Assembly (NCBI GenBank): GCA_964426135.1
Contig: CAYRPN010000018.1
Coordinates: 1 to 64,000 of the forward strand
DNA: 64,000 nucleotides
Direction: 5' to 3'
Source of the DNA: CAYRPN01 sp964426135
GTDB lineage: Bacteria; Planctomycetota; Phycisphaerae; Phycisphaerales; Phycisphaeraceae
The position numbers were made by a program, and so were the translations under genes. Positions within the stretch are counted from its first letter, which is position 1, and each line of letters starts with the position of its first letter. Below are positions 51,013-59,970 of the stretch, piece after piece. The notes under the pieces are model-generated. The model was not told the origin of the DNA and searched no databases. It was given only the letters and a program-made list of their open reading frames with translations.

Positions 51013-52788
51013 CTACCTCGACAGCCATCCCGCAAAGTTCTCCGTGTTCCGCATGTCGATGCGCTTCAGCGCGTCGTGCGGGCAGGCTCGTTCGCAGCTT
51101 GGCGTGACGAGCTGCTCGACGCACAGATCGCATTTGGTGGCCTTGACGATGGGGGCGTTGTTCTTGTCGAGGACAAGGCCGCCGGACTCGTCGCGGATTT
51201 CCACCATGCGGATGTTGTTGTACGGGCAGCTGTTGGCGCAGGTGGCGCAGCCGATGCACGTCAGGTCGTTGACCACGACGCTGCCGGTGGACGCCTCGCG
51301 GCCGATGGCGCCGGTGGGGCATCCGATCATGCAGACCGGGTCGGAGCAGTGCATGCACGCGTTGGCGACCATGTAGTGGTCGTACTTGGGGCCGTGGCGG
51401 ATGAACTTGGGGTTGTTCTCGTGGGCGGCGGCACAGGCTCGGACGCAGTCGTCGCAGCGGGTGCAGCGGTCCAGGTCGATGATCATCGTGGCGGTGCCGT
51501 TGATGAAGCGGTTCTCGACGAGGAACTCGAGCAGGCCGGTGTCGATCTGCTTGCGGGTATTGACGCGGGCGACGGGCAGCGACAGTTCGCGTTCCGGCCT
51601 GGGCTTGTCGCCGTCCTTTGCGTGCTCGGGGTCGGGCGTCCTCGCCTGCACCTGGACCATCGCGGGCAACTGCTCGGGCTTGAGCATTTCCAGCACGTAC
51701 TTCTCGACGATCGGCGACGGCACGCGCAGGATGTCGACATAGCCCACCGCGCGGAGCGTGTTCTGCAGCGGCACCACGTCCTTGCTGCGCCAGTTGTGGG
51801 CCAGTTCCTGGAACCCGTAGATTCCGCCGGCTCCGGTGTAACTGAGCGTGCGGTGGCCGTTGCCCTCGCGCTTCGAAACGCGGGCGAAACCGGAGCGGAT
51901 CAAGATCAGGCCGTTGGGATAATCGCCTTCCGACGCGATGACCGGTTCCTGCGCCAGGCGTTCGGCGGCGCCCTGCTGGGCGAGCGTCTTGTACGTGGCG
52001 TACCACTCGAATCCGCCGTGCGTTTCGAACTCCGTCTCGTCGGCGACTTCCTTCAGTTGCTTTTCATCGAGGTGGGCGAAGATGGGCGTGTCGCGCAGGA
52101 AACTCTGCAAAGCGTTCTTGCGGTAGAGCGCGTCGATGTGGCGCTTCAGCGCCTCGTCGCGGCGACGGATGTCGCGCAGGCCCTGCCAGCGGATCTCCAG
52201 AAGCTCCGCGTCGCTCTCGGCCACGATCGTCGCCGTGCGCGGGATGCGCCCCAGCGCCGCCAGTTCGCCGAAAAGCGAACCCTCGCCAAGCTGCACCGTC
52301 TTGTGCTTGCCGATGACGCCCGGCACGTCCTGCAGGAACACGCGCACCGTGTCGCCGCTGCTGCGCTGAGCGGTGCCGTCGGCCTTGGCCTGCTCGTACT
52401 TTTTCAGGTTGCGCACTTCGGGCAGGCGCGGGTTGGCCCACCACTGCGACAGCGCCTCCCACCAGCCCTTGCGCTTGCGCGTCTGCCGGCCCAGCACCGC
52501 CGGCGGCAGACTTTCGAGCACCACGCGCACTTTCCCCTTCAGAACCAGAAACGCCGAGTGCCCGTAGTCGCCTTCGCGCACCACCAGGTCGCCCGTCTTG
52601 TATTTCACCAGTCGCGTGTCGTTGGCGAGGATGCCCGACAGCGGCGTCGACTCGGGGAACTTGTTCGGATCGATGCTCTTGAACGGCTCGACCTTGAGCA
52701 GGCGATTGACATCCGCCTCGGTCATGTCGGGACCGAACGGCACGTCCCACCGTTGGGGTCGATCGATGGCGATGAGCGTTTCAGCCAT
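51013..52788 (-). CDS. double cNMP-binding domain protein with four [4Fe-4S] motifs
   Basis: 591 aa soluble protein. Two CRP-type cyclic-nucleotide-binding folds: about 60-240 (VREGDYGHSAFLVLKGKVRV, GSLFGELAALGRIPRTATIV) and 250-390 (VIASEGDYPNGLILIRSGFA). No helix-turn-helix follows. The last 150 residues are a DMSO-reductase-subunit-B-like ferredoxin: CTRCDDCVRAC, CMHCSDPVCMIGCPTGAI, CIGCATCANSCPYNNIRM and CDLCVEQLVTPSCERACP, enough for four [4Fe-4S] clusters. The fusion would let a bound nucleotide or other ligand control electron flow. It shares the strand and tight spacing with the cytochrome genes. ATG at 52788. Confidence 0.85.
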   Translation of the reverse strand: MAETLIAIDRPQRWDVPFGPDMTEADVNRLLKVEPFKSIDPNKFPESTPLSGILANDTRLVKYKTGDLVVREGDYGHSAFLVLKGKVRVVLESLPPAVLGRQTRKRKGWWEALSQWWANPRLPEVRNLKKYEQAKADGTAQRSSGDTVRVFLQDVPGVIGKHKTVQLGEGSLFGELAALGRIPRTATIVAESDAELLEIRWQGLRDIRRRDEALKRHIDALYRKNALQSFLRDTPIFAHLDEKQLKEVADETEFETHGGFEWYATYKTLAQQGAAERLAQEPVIASEGDYPNGLILIRSGFARVSKREGNGHRTLSYTGAGGIYGFQELAHNWRSKDVVPLQNTLRAVGYVDILRVPSPIVEKYVLEMLKPEQLPAMVQVQARTPDPEHAKDGDKPRPERELSLPVARVNTRKQIDTGLLEFLVENRFINGTATMIIDLDRCTRCDDCVRACAAAHENNPKFIRHGPKYDHYMVANACMHCSDPVCMIGCPTGAIGREASTGSVVVNDLTCIGCATCANSCPYNNIRMVEIRDESGGLVLDKNNAPIVKATKCDLCVEQLVTPSCERACPHDALKRIDMRNTENFAGWLSR

Positions 52789-52800
52789 GGTGAAGCGATG

Positions 52801-52934
52801 AGCCGTTAGCCGTTAGCCGACGTCGGAAACTTCCAGACAAACCTGTATCGTCGGCCACAAAAGCTAACGGCTTATGGCTAACGGCTGTCGGCTTTGTTTC
52901 GTAAACACAACCCCCGGCTTCCGCCGGGGGCTGT
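52801..52934. repeat. AGCCGTTAGCCGTTAGCC pair and CAACCCCCGGCTTCCGCC copy
   Basis: AGCCGTTAGCCGTTAGCCGA at 52801 faces AGCTAACGGCTTATGGCTAA at 52862 as an inverted pair. Then CAACCCCCGGCTTCCGCCGG at 52910 is a single copy of the 12262 family. They lie between two genes of the cytochrome operon. Confidence 0.65.
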
Positions 52935-52951
52935 GCAGATGAATCGTTTGA

Positions 52952-53956
52952 TTACGGCTGCGGCTTGCCCTTGTAGGCGTCGGCCTTGGGGATCAGCGGA
53001 TCCACCGCCGCCAGCTTGCTGCCGTCGTGGTTCTCCACGAACTTCTTGGCGACCTCGGCCACTTTGCCGGGCAGTTGCTCCAGCAGTTCCTGGCTCAGCT
53101 TCAGCGAACCGTCGTCGCGGCGCTCCAAGCCCTTCATCAGAGCGGAAAGCTCGGCGATGTCCACAGCCTTGACCACCGCATCCAGATCATCCACCCGGGT
53201 GCGGATGCGGTTCAGAATGGCGGCGCGATAGTTGCCCTTCTCGGTGATCTTGCCCGCCGCGTAAAGCGACATTTCCAGGTCGACCACCCGGCCCACCACG
53301 TACATCACACGCTTGCGCTCCTGCGTGGTGTCCTTGTTCTCCGGGCCGGCGAAATAGTTGTGCTTCACTTCGCCGTGCGACCACGACACCAGTTCAAAGT
53401 CGCTGCTGGCCTTGTGGCCGCCGACGTTGACCAGTTGCTCGTTGGGCACGAGGTGGCAGGACAGGCAGTTCTTGGCGATCAGGTAGACGCGGTCCTTGCG
53501 GATCATGCCGGCCGCATCCGCCTTCTCGTGGCGCATCTTCTTGTTGTCGGCGCTCTCGTCTTCCTTCTTCTTGCCGGCGCCGTAGTCGTTGTGAATCTTG
53601 ACCCAGTCGGCGGCGGCGCCGTGGCACGATTCGCAGGACACGCCGGAAATCGTGGTCAGATCCTTCGGATCGGCGCCCTTGGCGGTCGAGTGGCACTCGA
53701 CGCAGAAGCCCGTCTGGCGATAGCTGCGGGACAGGCCCAGCTTCTCAGCGATGGGCCGGCCTTCCTTCAGCTTGTCCAGGGTGCGGAAGTGGTGCGTCTT
53801 GCTCCAAGCTTCCGTTTCCTTCTGGTGGCAGTTAATGCAGTTGCCGCCCTTCTCATCGTTGCCGATCACCTTGGAGTGATCGATCGAGATGATCTGAGCC
53901 TGTGCGGCAACCGCAAACATCAACATAACGGCAGGGACGAGCATACGGGAGATCAT
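52952..53956 (-). CDS. tetrahaem cytochrome c554-type protein
   Basis: 334 aa. Signal peptide MISRMLVPAVMLMFAVAAQA. Four CxxCH sites: CINCH, CVECH, CESCH and CLSCH within the first 185 residues, arranged like the cytochrome c554/c-prime family (HxxxEAWxxTxH after the first haem, then SGVSCESCHG). The C-terminal 130 residues are helical (RIRTRVDDLDAVVKAVDIAE). Probably periplasmic, passing electrons among the other cytochromes of this locus. GAGG 7 bases before the ATG. In hydroxylamine-oxidising bacteria the family reduces NO or relays electrons; no such activity is implied here. Confidence 0.88.
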   Translation of the reverse strand: MISRMLVPAVMLMFAVAAQAQIISIDHSKVIGNDEKGGNCINCHQKETEAWSKTHHFRTLDKLKEGRPIAEKLGLSRSYRQTGFCVECHSTAKGADPKDLTTISGVSCESCHGAAADWVKIHNDYGAGKKKEDESADNKKMRHEKADAAGMIRKDRVYLIAKNCLSCHLVPNEQLVNVGGHKASSDFELVSWSHGEVKHNYFAGPENKDTTQERKRVMYVVGRVVDLEMSLYAAGKITEKGNYRAAILNRIRTRVDDLDAVVKAVDIAELSALMKGLERRDDGSLKLSQELLEQLPGKVAEVAKKFVENHDGSKLAAVDPLIPKADAYKGKPQP

Positions 53957-54053
53957 GGTGCGACCTCGAAAAGGGGTGATGAGTTCTGAGTTCTCGTTTC
54001 TGAGTTCTGAGTTCTGGGTGAGTTCTGCGTGAGTTCTGGGCTCTGGGGTTTGG

Positions 54054-54143
54054 GTAGGGTGGGTTGAGGCTTTGCGAAACCCACCACGCGGTCACTTTTG
54101 GTTCGCCAATGGTGGGTTTCGCCGAGCCTCAACCCACCCTACG
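54054..54143. repeat. REPIN-like doublet, GTAGGGTGGGTTGAGGC family
   Basis: GTAGGGTGGGTTGAGGCTTT then GCGAAACCCACCA faces TGGTGGGTTTCGCCGAGCCT then CAACCCACCCTACG. GTTCTGAGTTCTGGGTGAGT tandem words occupy 53980-54045. The doublet ends 4 bases before the stop codon of the next gene. Confidence 0.8.
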
Positions 54144-54146
54144 TCG

Positions 54147-55460
54147 TTACGCATCCAACACGACTTTCGTTTTCGGCTGCCCCACGCAGGTGAGGCAGGA
54201 GCCCTTGTCCGGGGCAGCGCCCGGCGGGTTAGCGTAACCGACTTCGCCTTCCTTCACCGCGACGACACAAGTGCCGCAGTTGCCGGCCCGGCAGCCGGAG
54301 TCCAGCGTCACACCGTTCGCCTCGCCCAGTTCCAGCAGCGAGGTGACGGCACCGGTCCACTTGCAGGTCTTGCCGCTCTTGGCGAATACGACTTCCAGCA
54401 CCGCCCCGGTCGGCGCTGCTGCAACTTCCGCAGCCGGCGCCGCCGCCTTGTTCACCTTCTTGACGCTGGCGGGTCCGAACGCTTCGAAGTGAACGCGCTC
54501 ATCGGGAACGCCCCATTTTTCCAGGTCGCCCACGATGGATTCCATGAACGGGCCGGGGCCGCACATGTAGTAATCGAAGTTATTGGAGGGCAGCGTTTTC
54601 TTGAAGAGCTCGACGCTGACGCGCTCGGCGTGCTGGTAGTCGCGCTCCAGCACGTCGGTCTTGCCGGGCTTGCTGTAGCACACGTGCAGGTGCAGCTTGT
54701 CGTGCTGCTTGGCCAGGGCTTCGATGTGGTCCTTGAAGGGATGCTCGCTGCGGTCGCGCACGCCCAGGAACCAGTACACATCGCGCTTCAGCGTGCCGTC
54801 GGCGGTGAGCAGGTTGATCATCGACAGCACCGGCGTGATGCCGATGCCGCCGCCGATGAGCACGATCCCGCCCGGCGTGTTCTCGACATCCAGGAAGAAG
54901 TGGCCTCCCGGCGCCTTGCAGTCGAGGATGTCGCCTTCCTTCACGAAGTCGTGGAAGAAATTGGAAACGAGACCCGGCGGCACTTCCTTGTCCTTCGGAG
55001 CCGGCACGCGCTTGATCGACACGCGGTAGTAGTCGGAGCGCGGGGCGTCCGACAGCGAGTAGCAGCGGATCGTCGCCTTGTCCTTGCCGGGGATCTGGAG
55101 TTGAAAGGTGAGATACTGCCCGGGCTTGAACAGCGGCAACGGCCGGCCGTCGTGAGGCTTCAGATAGAAGGAACAGATATCGCCGGGCTCCGGCACCCGC
55201 TTGGCGACCTCGAACTTGCGGATGCCGCTCCAACTGGCGACCTGCTGCTCCGCCTTCTTGCGCTGGGCGCGGGCGGCTTCGATGCGCTCCTCCAGCAGGC
55301 GGATCGACAGGTCCTGCTGCCGAGCCTCGCGGCGAGTGCGCGTGAAGTTGCCGAACACCAGCACCAGCGCCTGCAACAGCACCAGCGCCACCAGGGCCCC
55401 GCCTGCCAACATCATGAGACTGTGTGCACTCACAAAAACCCCTGTTCGTCTCGACAACAT
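54147..55460 (-). CDS. membrane-anchored NqrF-like NADH:ferredoxin-type oxidoreductase
   Basis: About 437 aa. One N-terminal helix (MMLAGGALVALVLLQALVLV) and a short coiled coil (40-65) precede an FAD domain with IRCYSLSDAPRSDYYRVSIK, then an NAD(P)-binding domain (GGIVLIGGGIGITPVLSMIN and YMCGPGPFMESIV). The C-terminus is a plant-type [2Fe-2S] ferredoxin with CRAGNCGTC and GSCLTCVGQP. This FAD-NAD-ferredoxin order with the anchor resembles NqrF and BenC/MmoC reductases. It would feed NADH electrons into the cytochromes of the locus. Start 55460 (ATG) has a weak ribosome-binding site; a GTG at 55433 preceded by CAGGGG is an alternative. Confidence 0.85.
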   Translation of the reverse strand: MLSRRTGVFVSAHSLMMLAGGALVALVLLQALVLVFGNFTRTRREARQQDLSIRLLEERIEAARAQRKKAEQQVASWSGIRKFEVAKRVPEPGDICSFYLKPHDGRPLPLFKPGQYLTFQLQIPGKDKATIRCYSLSDAPRSDYYRVSIKRVPAPKDKEVPPGLVSNFFHDFVKEGDILDCKAPGGHFFLDVENTPGGIVLIGGGIGITPVLSMINLLTADGTLKRDVYWFLGVRDRSEHPFKDHIEALAKQHDKLHLHVCYSKPGKTDVLERDYQHAERVSVELFKKTLPSNNFDYYMCGPGPFMESIVGDLEKWGVPDERVHFEAFGPASVKKVNKAAAPAAEVAAAPTGAVLEVVFAKSGKTCKWTGAVTSLLELGEANGVTLDSGCRAGNCGTCVVAVKEGEVGYANPPGAAPDKGSCLTCVGQPKTKVVLDA

Positions 55461-55597
55461 TTCACAACTGGGCAGTTGCGCCGATCTTAACTCACGACCC
55501 GCGCCGATGAAAGGCGAATCGATCCGGTCCTTCAATGTCGGCGTTTTCGCCGAGCAAATTCCGTCAGCCGTCAGCCGTCAGCCGTCAGTTCCACAGG

Positions 55598-55682
55598 CTA
55601 GCGGTCGGGCCGAGTCCGCGAGGCCCACCCGTGTCTTGAGCGCTGAAGCAGGTGGGCCTCGCGGACTCGGCCCGACCGCTAA
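55598..55682. repeat. REPIN-like doublet, TAGCGGTCGGGCCGAGTCC family
   Basis: CTAGCGGTCGGGCCGAGTCC then GCGAGGCCCACC faces GGTGGGCCTCGCGGACTCGG then CCCGACCGCTAA, with about 20 bases between arms. Tandem CCGTCAGCCGTCAGCCGTCA precedes it at 55561. Confidence 0.8.
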
Positions 55683-55699
55683 CCGCACGACGCGATTTC

Positions 55700-57280
55700 T
55701 CAGAACTTGAACCGGTACTCCGCACGGATGCCGGACAAATCATCCGCCGCTTCGCGCAGGGCGTACATGGCGTCCACGCGGAAGATCATGGCGTTGTTGA
55801 TCGGAATCTGGAAACGGACGCCGAAGCCCAGTTGATCGCCCGGGGCGCTGGCGTCGTTGCCGTGTTTGCGGAGGCCGGCGATTTCGAAGACGAGCTGCTT
55901 GTCCAGGTTGAACAGCAGTTCGAGTCCGGCTGCGAAGCCCACGACGTCCCGGCCGGTGTCGTCCATTTTGGGGAAGCCGGTCAAGCCGTCCGTCTCGAAG
56001 AGGATGCCGGTGTTCTTGAGGATGCCGCCGGCGCCGGCGTCACGCGCGAGGGACTGCGGCCGGTCCTTGCTGAAGAAGAGGTTGACGTAAGGAATGACGG
56101 TGGATGGATTCTCGGTGATGAAGGAGTTTTCGAGCAGCAGGATGACGCCGTCGGCCGTGCGGGCCGCGCCGCCCGCCGGATCCTGGCCCACCGCCGCCAC
56201 CACGCGGACGGAGTTGCTCAGCCAGCCGAAGTATCGCTTGGTGAACGCGCCGGTGAAGTTGTGGTAGCTCAGGTCGGCGCCGGTGTTGTCGTCGATGTAG
56301 CCGTAGCCGAACTCGTAGTAACCTTCGGACGCCTCGATGAAGGTGGTGATGCCGTAGAGATGGACGCCGTGGTTGGCGCCGGGGACGGCATCGGTGGTGA
56401 CGCGGTCCCACGCGGCGAAGAAGGTGATGTCGAAGTTGCTGATGTCGAGCGCGGTGGAGTGCATGGCGGGCAGCGTGATCGCCATGCCGGCAAACGCGTC
56501 CTCAACCCACACGCCGTTCTGGAACAGCAGCGGAATGATGCCCAGGGCGATGGGCATGTCGAACTGGGAGTAGGTGTTGCTGAAGCTGGAGAGGATGCTG
56601 CCGACGTCGCCTTCAAAGAAGATGGTGTCGAGGTTGCCGTCCAGTTCCCACTCGGTGCCTTCGTTCTTGGTGCCGCCGAGTTCGACGCGGCTGAAGTTGC
56701 CGTTCTTGTCCAGCGGGCGCATGAAGGCGTGGATGCGCTCGGTGCTGGTGATCTTCAGATCGAGGTCGAGATTGAGGCGGGCGGCGATGATGGCCTGCTC
56801 GTCCCTGCCGTTGTCGTTGTAGGCGATGGCGGTTCGGAAATCGCCGGAGGCGAGGAACTGCGGCTCGACCGGGTTGGTCTCGCCCAGGAACGTCATCGGT
56901 TTCTGGAACGGGCCGAAATTGTACATCTCGCGTCCCAGTTCCAGGAGCGGGCGCTGGGTGGCGTTCTTGTACTTGGCGCCGTAGATGTCTTCCTGCGCCT
57001 TGGCGTCGTAGGGGACGTCTTCGTACTTCGGATCGCTCTTGAACACGTCGGGGTTGAAGGGCACCTTCTTCGCCTCAGGCGACATGTCCAGCCCGGCGCC
57101 GCCGTGGCCGGCGCCGTGATCGCCGCCCTTGGCGTCCGCCAGCGCGAACAGGCCGGGGTAGGACACCGGGTCGCCTTCATCGGCGCGCACCGCCGAAGGA
57201 GCGACAGCCAGCGCTGCCGCGATTGAACAGGTGCGAACGAAACGGCTTCGACGAAGCCCCGACAGTTCCCTGGTTGTCAT
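55700..57280 (-). CDS. outer-membrane beta-barrel protein of the cytochrome locus
   Basis: 526 aa. Tat-less basic signal region (RRSRFVRTCSIAAALAVAPSAVRA), a soluble 90-residue head, then long alternating strands to the end. Examples are FRTAIAYNDN, IIAARLNLDLDLKI, YEFGYGYIDDN, VRVVAAVGQDP and LGFGVRFQIPI. The chain terminates in SGIRAEYRFKF, with the C-terminal Phe typical of outer-membrane assembly. I do not recognise a named porin family. A barrel of this size between multihaem cytochrome genes recalls porin-cytochrome conduits. GGAGG 8 bases before the ATG. Same strand and spacing as its neighbours. Confidence 0.72.
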   Translation of the reverse strand: MTTRELSGLRRSRFVRTCSIAAALAVAPSAVRADEGDPVSYPGLFALADAKGGDHGAGHGGAGLDMSPEAKKVPFNPDVFKSDPKYEDVPYDAKAQEDIYGAKYKNATQRPLLELGREMYNFGPFQKPMTFLGETNPVEPQFLASGDFRTAIAYNDNGRDEQAIIAARLNLDLDLKITSTERIHAFMRPLDKNGNFSRVELGGTKNEGTEWELDGNLDTIFFEGDVGSILSSFSNTYSQFDMPIALGIIPLLFQNGVWVEDAFAGMAITLPAMHSTALDISNFDITFFAAWDRVTTDAVPGANHGVHLYGITTFIEASEGYYEFGYGYIDDNTGADLSYHNFTGAFTKRYFGWLSNSVRVVAAVGQDPAGGAARTADGVILLLENSFITENPSTVIPYVNLFFSKDRPQSLARDAGAGGILKNTGILFETDGLTGFPKMDDTGRDVVGFAAGLELLFNLDKQLVFEIAGLRKHGNDASAPGDQLGFGVRFQIPINNAMIFRVDAMYALREAADDLSGIRAEYRFKF

Positions 57281-57333
57281 CGCACGAGCCTCCAGCGGCC
57301 ACGAAAAGCAGCCGCGAATACATTCATGTCACT

Positions 57334-57402
57334 CGTAGGGTGGGCGTCGCCCACCACAATCAATCTTGCGCGTATTCCGTGGTGGGCAGTGCCCACCCTA
57401 CA
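57334..57402. repeat. REPIN-like doublet, CGTAGGGTGGGCGTCGCC family
   Basis: CGTAGGGTGGGCGTCGCCCA faces TGGGCAGTGCCCACCCTAC, spacer about 25 bases. Same family as 9681-9818. It separates the pentahaem gene from the barrel gene. Confidence 0.8.
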
Positions 57403-57421
57403 CGCTCCAACTTCTTCCCGA

Positions 57422-59449
57422 TCACTTCACTTCGAACTCGACCGTGTACGGATGGATGTCGATCATCCACTCGTTCATTGCCTGTTCCATTTCCTTCGTC
57501 GCGCCGACGAACTTCATGAAGTAGATCGGCTCCGCCCGGCTTCGCAGCCGGACCGCCAGCCTGTACACGCCAGGCTTCGTCAGCAGCTTGCCCGGCACCG
57601 AGTAATTCGCTTTCCGCGTCCCCAGCGGGGGAATCGAACGAGCCTCCATGCGAACCGTCGGCGGGTGGTTGATCACTGTCGTCGGCGTGCCCGCCGGCCG
57701 CAGGAACGGAATCTGGTCCGCGTCCACGTTCACGGGCAGGTACATTTCGCGGTCGGTGCCCTTGACGTTCGTCGTGAGGAACTTCGACTGCAGATTCACC
57801 AGTTGATCGTCGTGGGCCAGCTTGCCCGCGCGGACATCGAACGAGTGCAGGTCCGCCATGTCGCCGTGGCTGTCCACGTAACCCGTTTCCCAGATGTTCT
57901 TGCCTTCGGGATCGATCAGGGCGACGTTCAGCCAGATTTCAGGCTGGGCGCCCAGCGAACCGGAGGGCAGGTTGTGGCCCGGGTCCGTGTTCGTGATCTT
58001 GTACTGGAAGCTCAGGCCGCGGCCGAGCGCCGGCTTGCTGTCGAAGAACGGGCCATCGATGCGCGAGCCGTTCTCCATGACCGCCAGGCGATCCTTCTTT
58101 TTCTTTTCCAGGAGCTTGATGTTCTCATCGAGGATCGCGCGGGCGTCTTCGCGGTCGAACGAATCCTTCCAGTCATCGGGGAACGCAACCTTCAGCGTGC
58201 CCTTGTCCACTTTCTCTTCAAACTCCGGCGTTCCCCAGCCCGCGCGGAAATCGAAGCGGAGCCACTGCTCCATGGTCCACTTTTCCGCCTTGGGGTTGTG
58301 CGGGAAAATGCCGGGGTGGGCAATCGGGTAGCCGGGGCCGTAGAAGGAGTGGTTCGCGTGCTTGCGCTTGGCGGTGGGCTTGCCGCCGACGACCGCCGCC
58401 GGAGCCTCGGCATAACCGGCGGGCACGCCGGGGGTGTGGCCCATGTGGCAGTCCTGACACTGGATGCCCTGTTTCTTGGCGGGCGATGCGCGGTACTGAT
58501 CCCATACCACTTCGAGCTTGATGCCGATGTTCACCGCGACCTGGTGGCAGGAGACGCAGAACTCGCTCTTGTCCAGTTGCTCGAACTTGATGGCCTGGGC
58601 GTGGACCTTGATGCCGGGGCCGGTCTTGTCGCCCTTGGGGTCCAGCGTGGTGATGTTCTTGATCGCTTCCTGCAGGCCGGCGCCGTCGCTGGTGCCGAGC
58701 ACCGCCGCGTGGATGTTGCCCACTTCGATCCGGCGTTCGCCGTTGACCTTGGCGTACTGCGACTCGACGCGGTGGCAGGTGATGCAGGTGATGCCCTCGC
58801 GCGACACCTTGGTGCGCTTCCACAGGGGCAGATCGCGCTCTTCCTTCAAGGCTGTGCCGACGCTGGCGTGACACCGCATGCAGAAGTAACCGATCGTGCC
58901 CTGCGCCAGGTCGTTGATCTTCTGCTCGAACTTATGAAACATCGGAGAGATGGAGGCGTAGGCATGGTTGCTGACGCGCCACTCATCGTAAATCTGCTGA
59001 TGGCAGGCGGCACACTTGCTGGCGCTGGGGTAATTGTCTTCCGCATAGAGAGCCGTGTGCGGATCGCCTTCCACAGCCGGCGTCACCTTGCTGCCGTCGG
59101 GCAGCGTGGTGGGCTGTGCCTTGGGCGGCGCGGGCTTGGGCGGGTTCTTCGCGTCATCCTCGTCATCGAGGAGCGCGCCGGGCTTGGGCTTGGCGGGCGT
59201 GGCGGGTGTGGCGGGCGTCACCGGCTTGGCGGGGACATCCTCGTCATCGAGCAGGCCGCCCTTGGCCTCGGGCTTCTTGGGCTCGGGGGCCTTGGGTGCT
59301 GCCGGCGTGGCGGGCTTCTTGGGCACGTCCTCGTCGTCGAGCAGGCCGCCCTTGGGCTTCTCCTGCGCGAACGCCAGGCCGCCGGCGAAGAGCGCGGCGA
59401 TGGCCGCGATGCTGAGGCAGTACCGGAAAAACGAAGTGCGGGTGCTCAT
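57422..59449 (-). CDS. pentahaem c-type cytochrome with acidic repeat linker
   Basis: 675 aa. Signal peptide (CLSIAAIAALFAGGLAFA). Residues 34-105 contain three copies of a GGLLDDEDVPKKPATP unit, an acidic Pro linker like the DLFDDDEPKKP units of the decahaem protein. Five haem sites follow: CAACH, CMRCH, CITCH, CVSCH and CQDCH, with a c554-type layout (SASKCAACHQQIYDEWRVSN). The C-terminal 350 residues are a beta-rich domain with GHNLPSGSLGAQPEIWLNV, as found after haem domains in several respiratory multihaem proteins. First gene of the array; GTGGAGG 6 bases before the ATG. Confidence 0.88.
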   Translation of the reverse strand: MSTRTSFFRYCLSIAAIAALFAGGLAFAQEKPKGGLLDDEDVPKKPATPAAPKAPEPKKPEAKGGLLDDEDVPAKPVTPATPATPAKPKPGALLDDEDDAKNPPKPAPPKAQPTTLPDGSKVTPAVEGDPHTALYAEDNYPSASKCAACHQQIYDEWRVSNHAYASISPMFHKFEQKINDLAQGTIGYFCMRCHASVGTALKEERDLPLWKRTKVSREGITCITCHRVESQYAKVNGERRIEVGNIHAAVLGTSDGAGLQEAIKNITTLDPKGDKTGPGIKVHAQAIKFEQLDKSEFCVSCHQVAVNIGIKLEVVWDQYRASPAKKQGIQCQDCHMGHTPGVPAGYAEAPAAVVGGKPTAKRKHANHSFYGPGYPIAHPGIFPHNPKAEKWTMEQWLRFDFRAGWGTPEFEEKVDKGTLKVAFPDDWKDSFDREDARAILDENIKLLEKKKKDRLAVMENGSRIDGPFFDSKPALGRGLSFQYKITNTDPGHNLPSGSLGAQPEIWLNVALIDPEGKNIWETGYVDSHGDMADLHSFDVRAGKLAHDDQLVNLQSKFLTTNVKGTDREMYLPVNVDADQIPFLRPAGTPTTVINHPPTVRMEARSIPPLGTRKANYSVPGKLLTKPGVYRLAVRLRSRAEPIYFMKFVGATKEMEQAMNEWMIDIHPYTVEFEVK

Positions 59450-59970
59450 ACGAAACCTCCACTGTCATCAGTCTGTTGGTAGCTTGACCCAGATTCCGAT
59501 CAGATGCGATCAATCCTTAACAAAAACAGACCGCCACGATCCCGGCGGAAAGGCCCGACAACGGACAGTTGACTTGCCGACTCCACATGCACGGGCGCCC
59601 GGAATCACTTGAGGCCCCCAGGCCAGGCCCGACAGCCTGACTCCTTGAAAACCTGATTCTTTCGCCAGTGTACTCATGACGAATCCTTGTGCAAGCGCAA
59701 TTCAACTCTGCACAATCCCACGTGAGACACATTCTCAATGCGGCACGCCGCGGGATGCGAATCCTCGACCTCACGCACAACCCGTGCCCAAACGCCATCA
59801 CCGCGGGTCTCGCTTTCTCATCGGCTGTGACCCCGCCTGACGATTGAATATCGGCCCGACACGCGCCCAATCACACCAGGCCCCCACCCAGTGCTGCGCC
59901 AACCCGCGCGCGTCGGCGCCCCGGGAATCTCATTGCTCCACCACCGCCGTCCACTTACACTGCGCCGCTT
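59450..59970. other. divergent intergenic region
   Basis: About 520 bases between the divergent pentahaem and SurA-like genes. Promoters for both should lie here. I see no repeat doublet and no credible coding frame, which makes it one of the few repeat-free gaps in the window. Confidence 0.45.

Noticed and set aside
52952..53956. Hydroxylamine-oxidation role for the c554-type protein
   Set aside because: No hydroxylamine oxidoreductase or its other partners are present. The family resemblance alone does not support that pathway.
59517..59870. Open frame in the divergent gap before the SurA-like gene
   Set aside because: No ribosome-binding site, no recognisable protein pattern, and it overlaps the region where both divergent promoters must lie.
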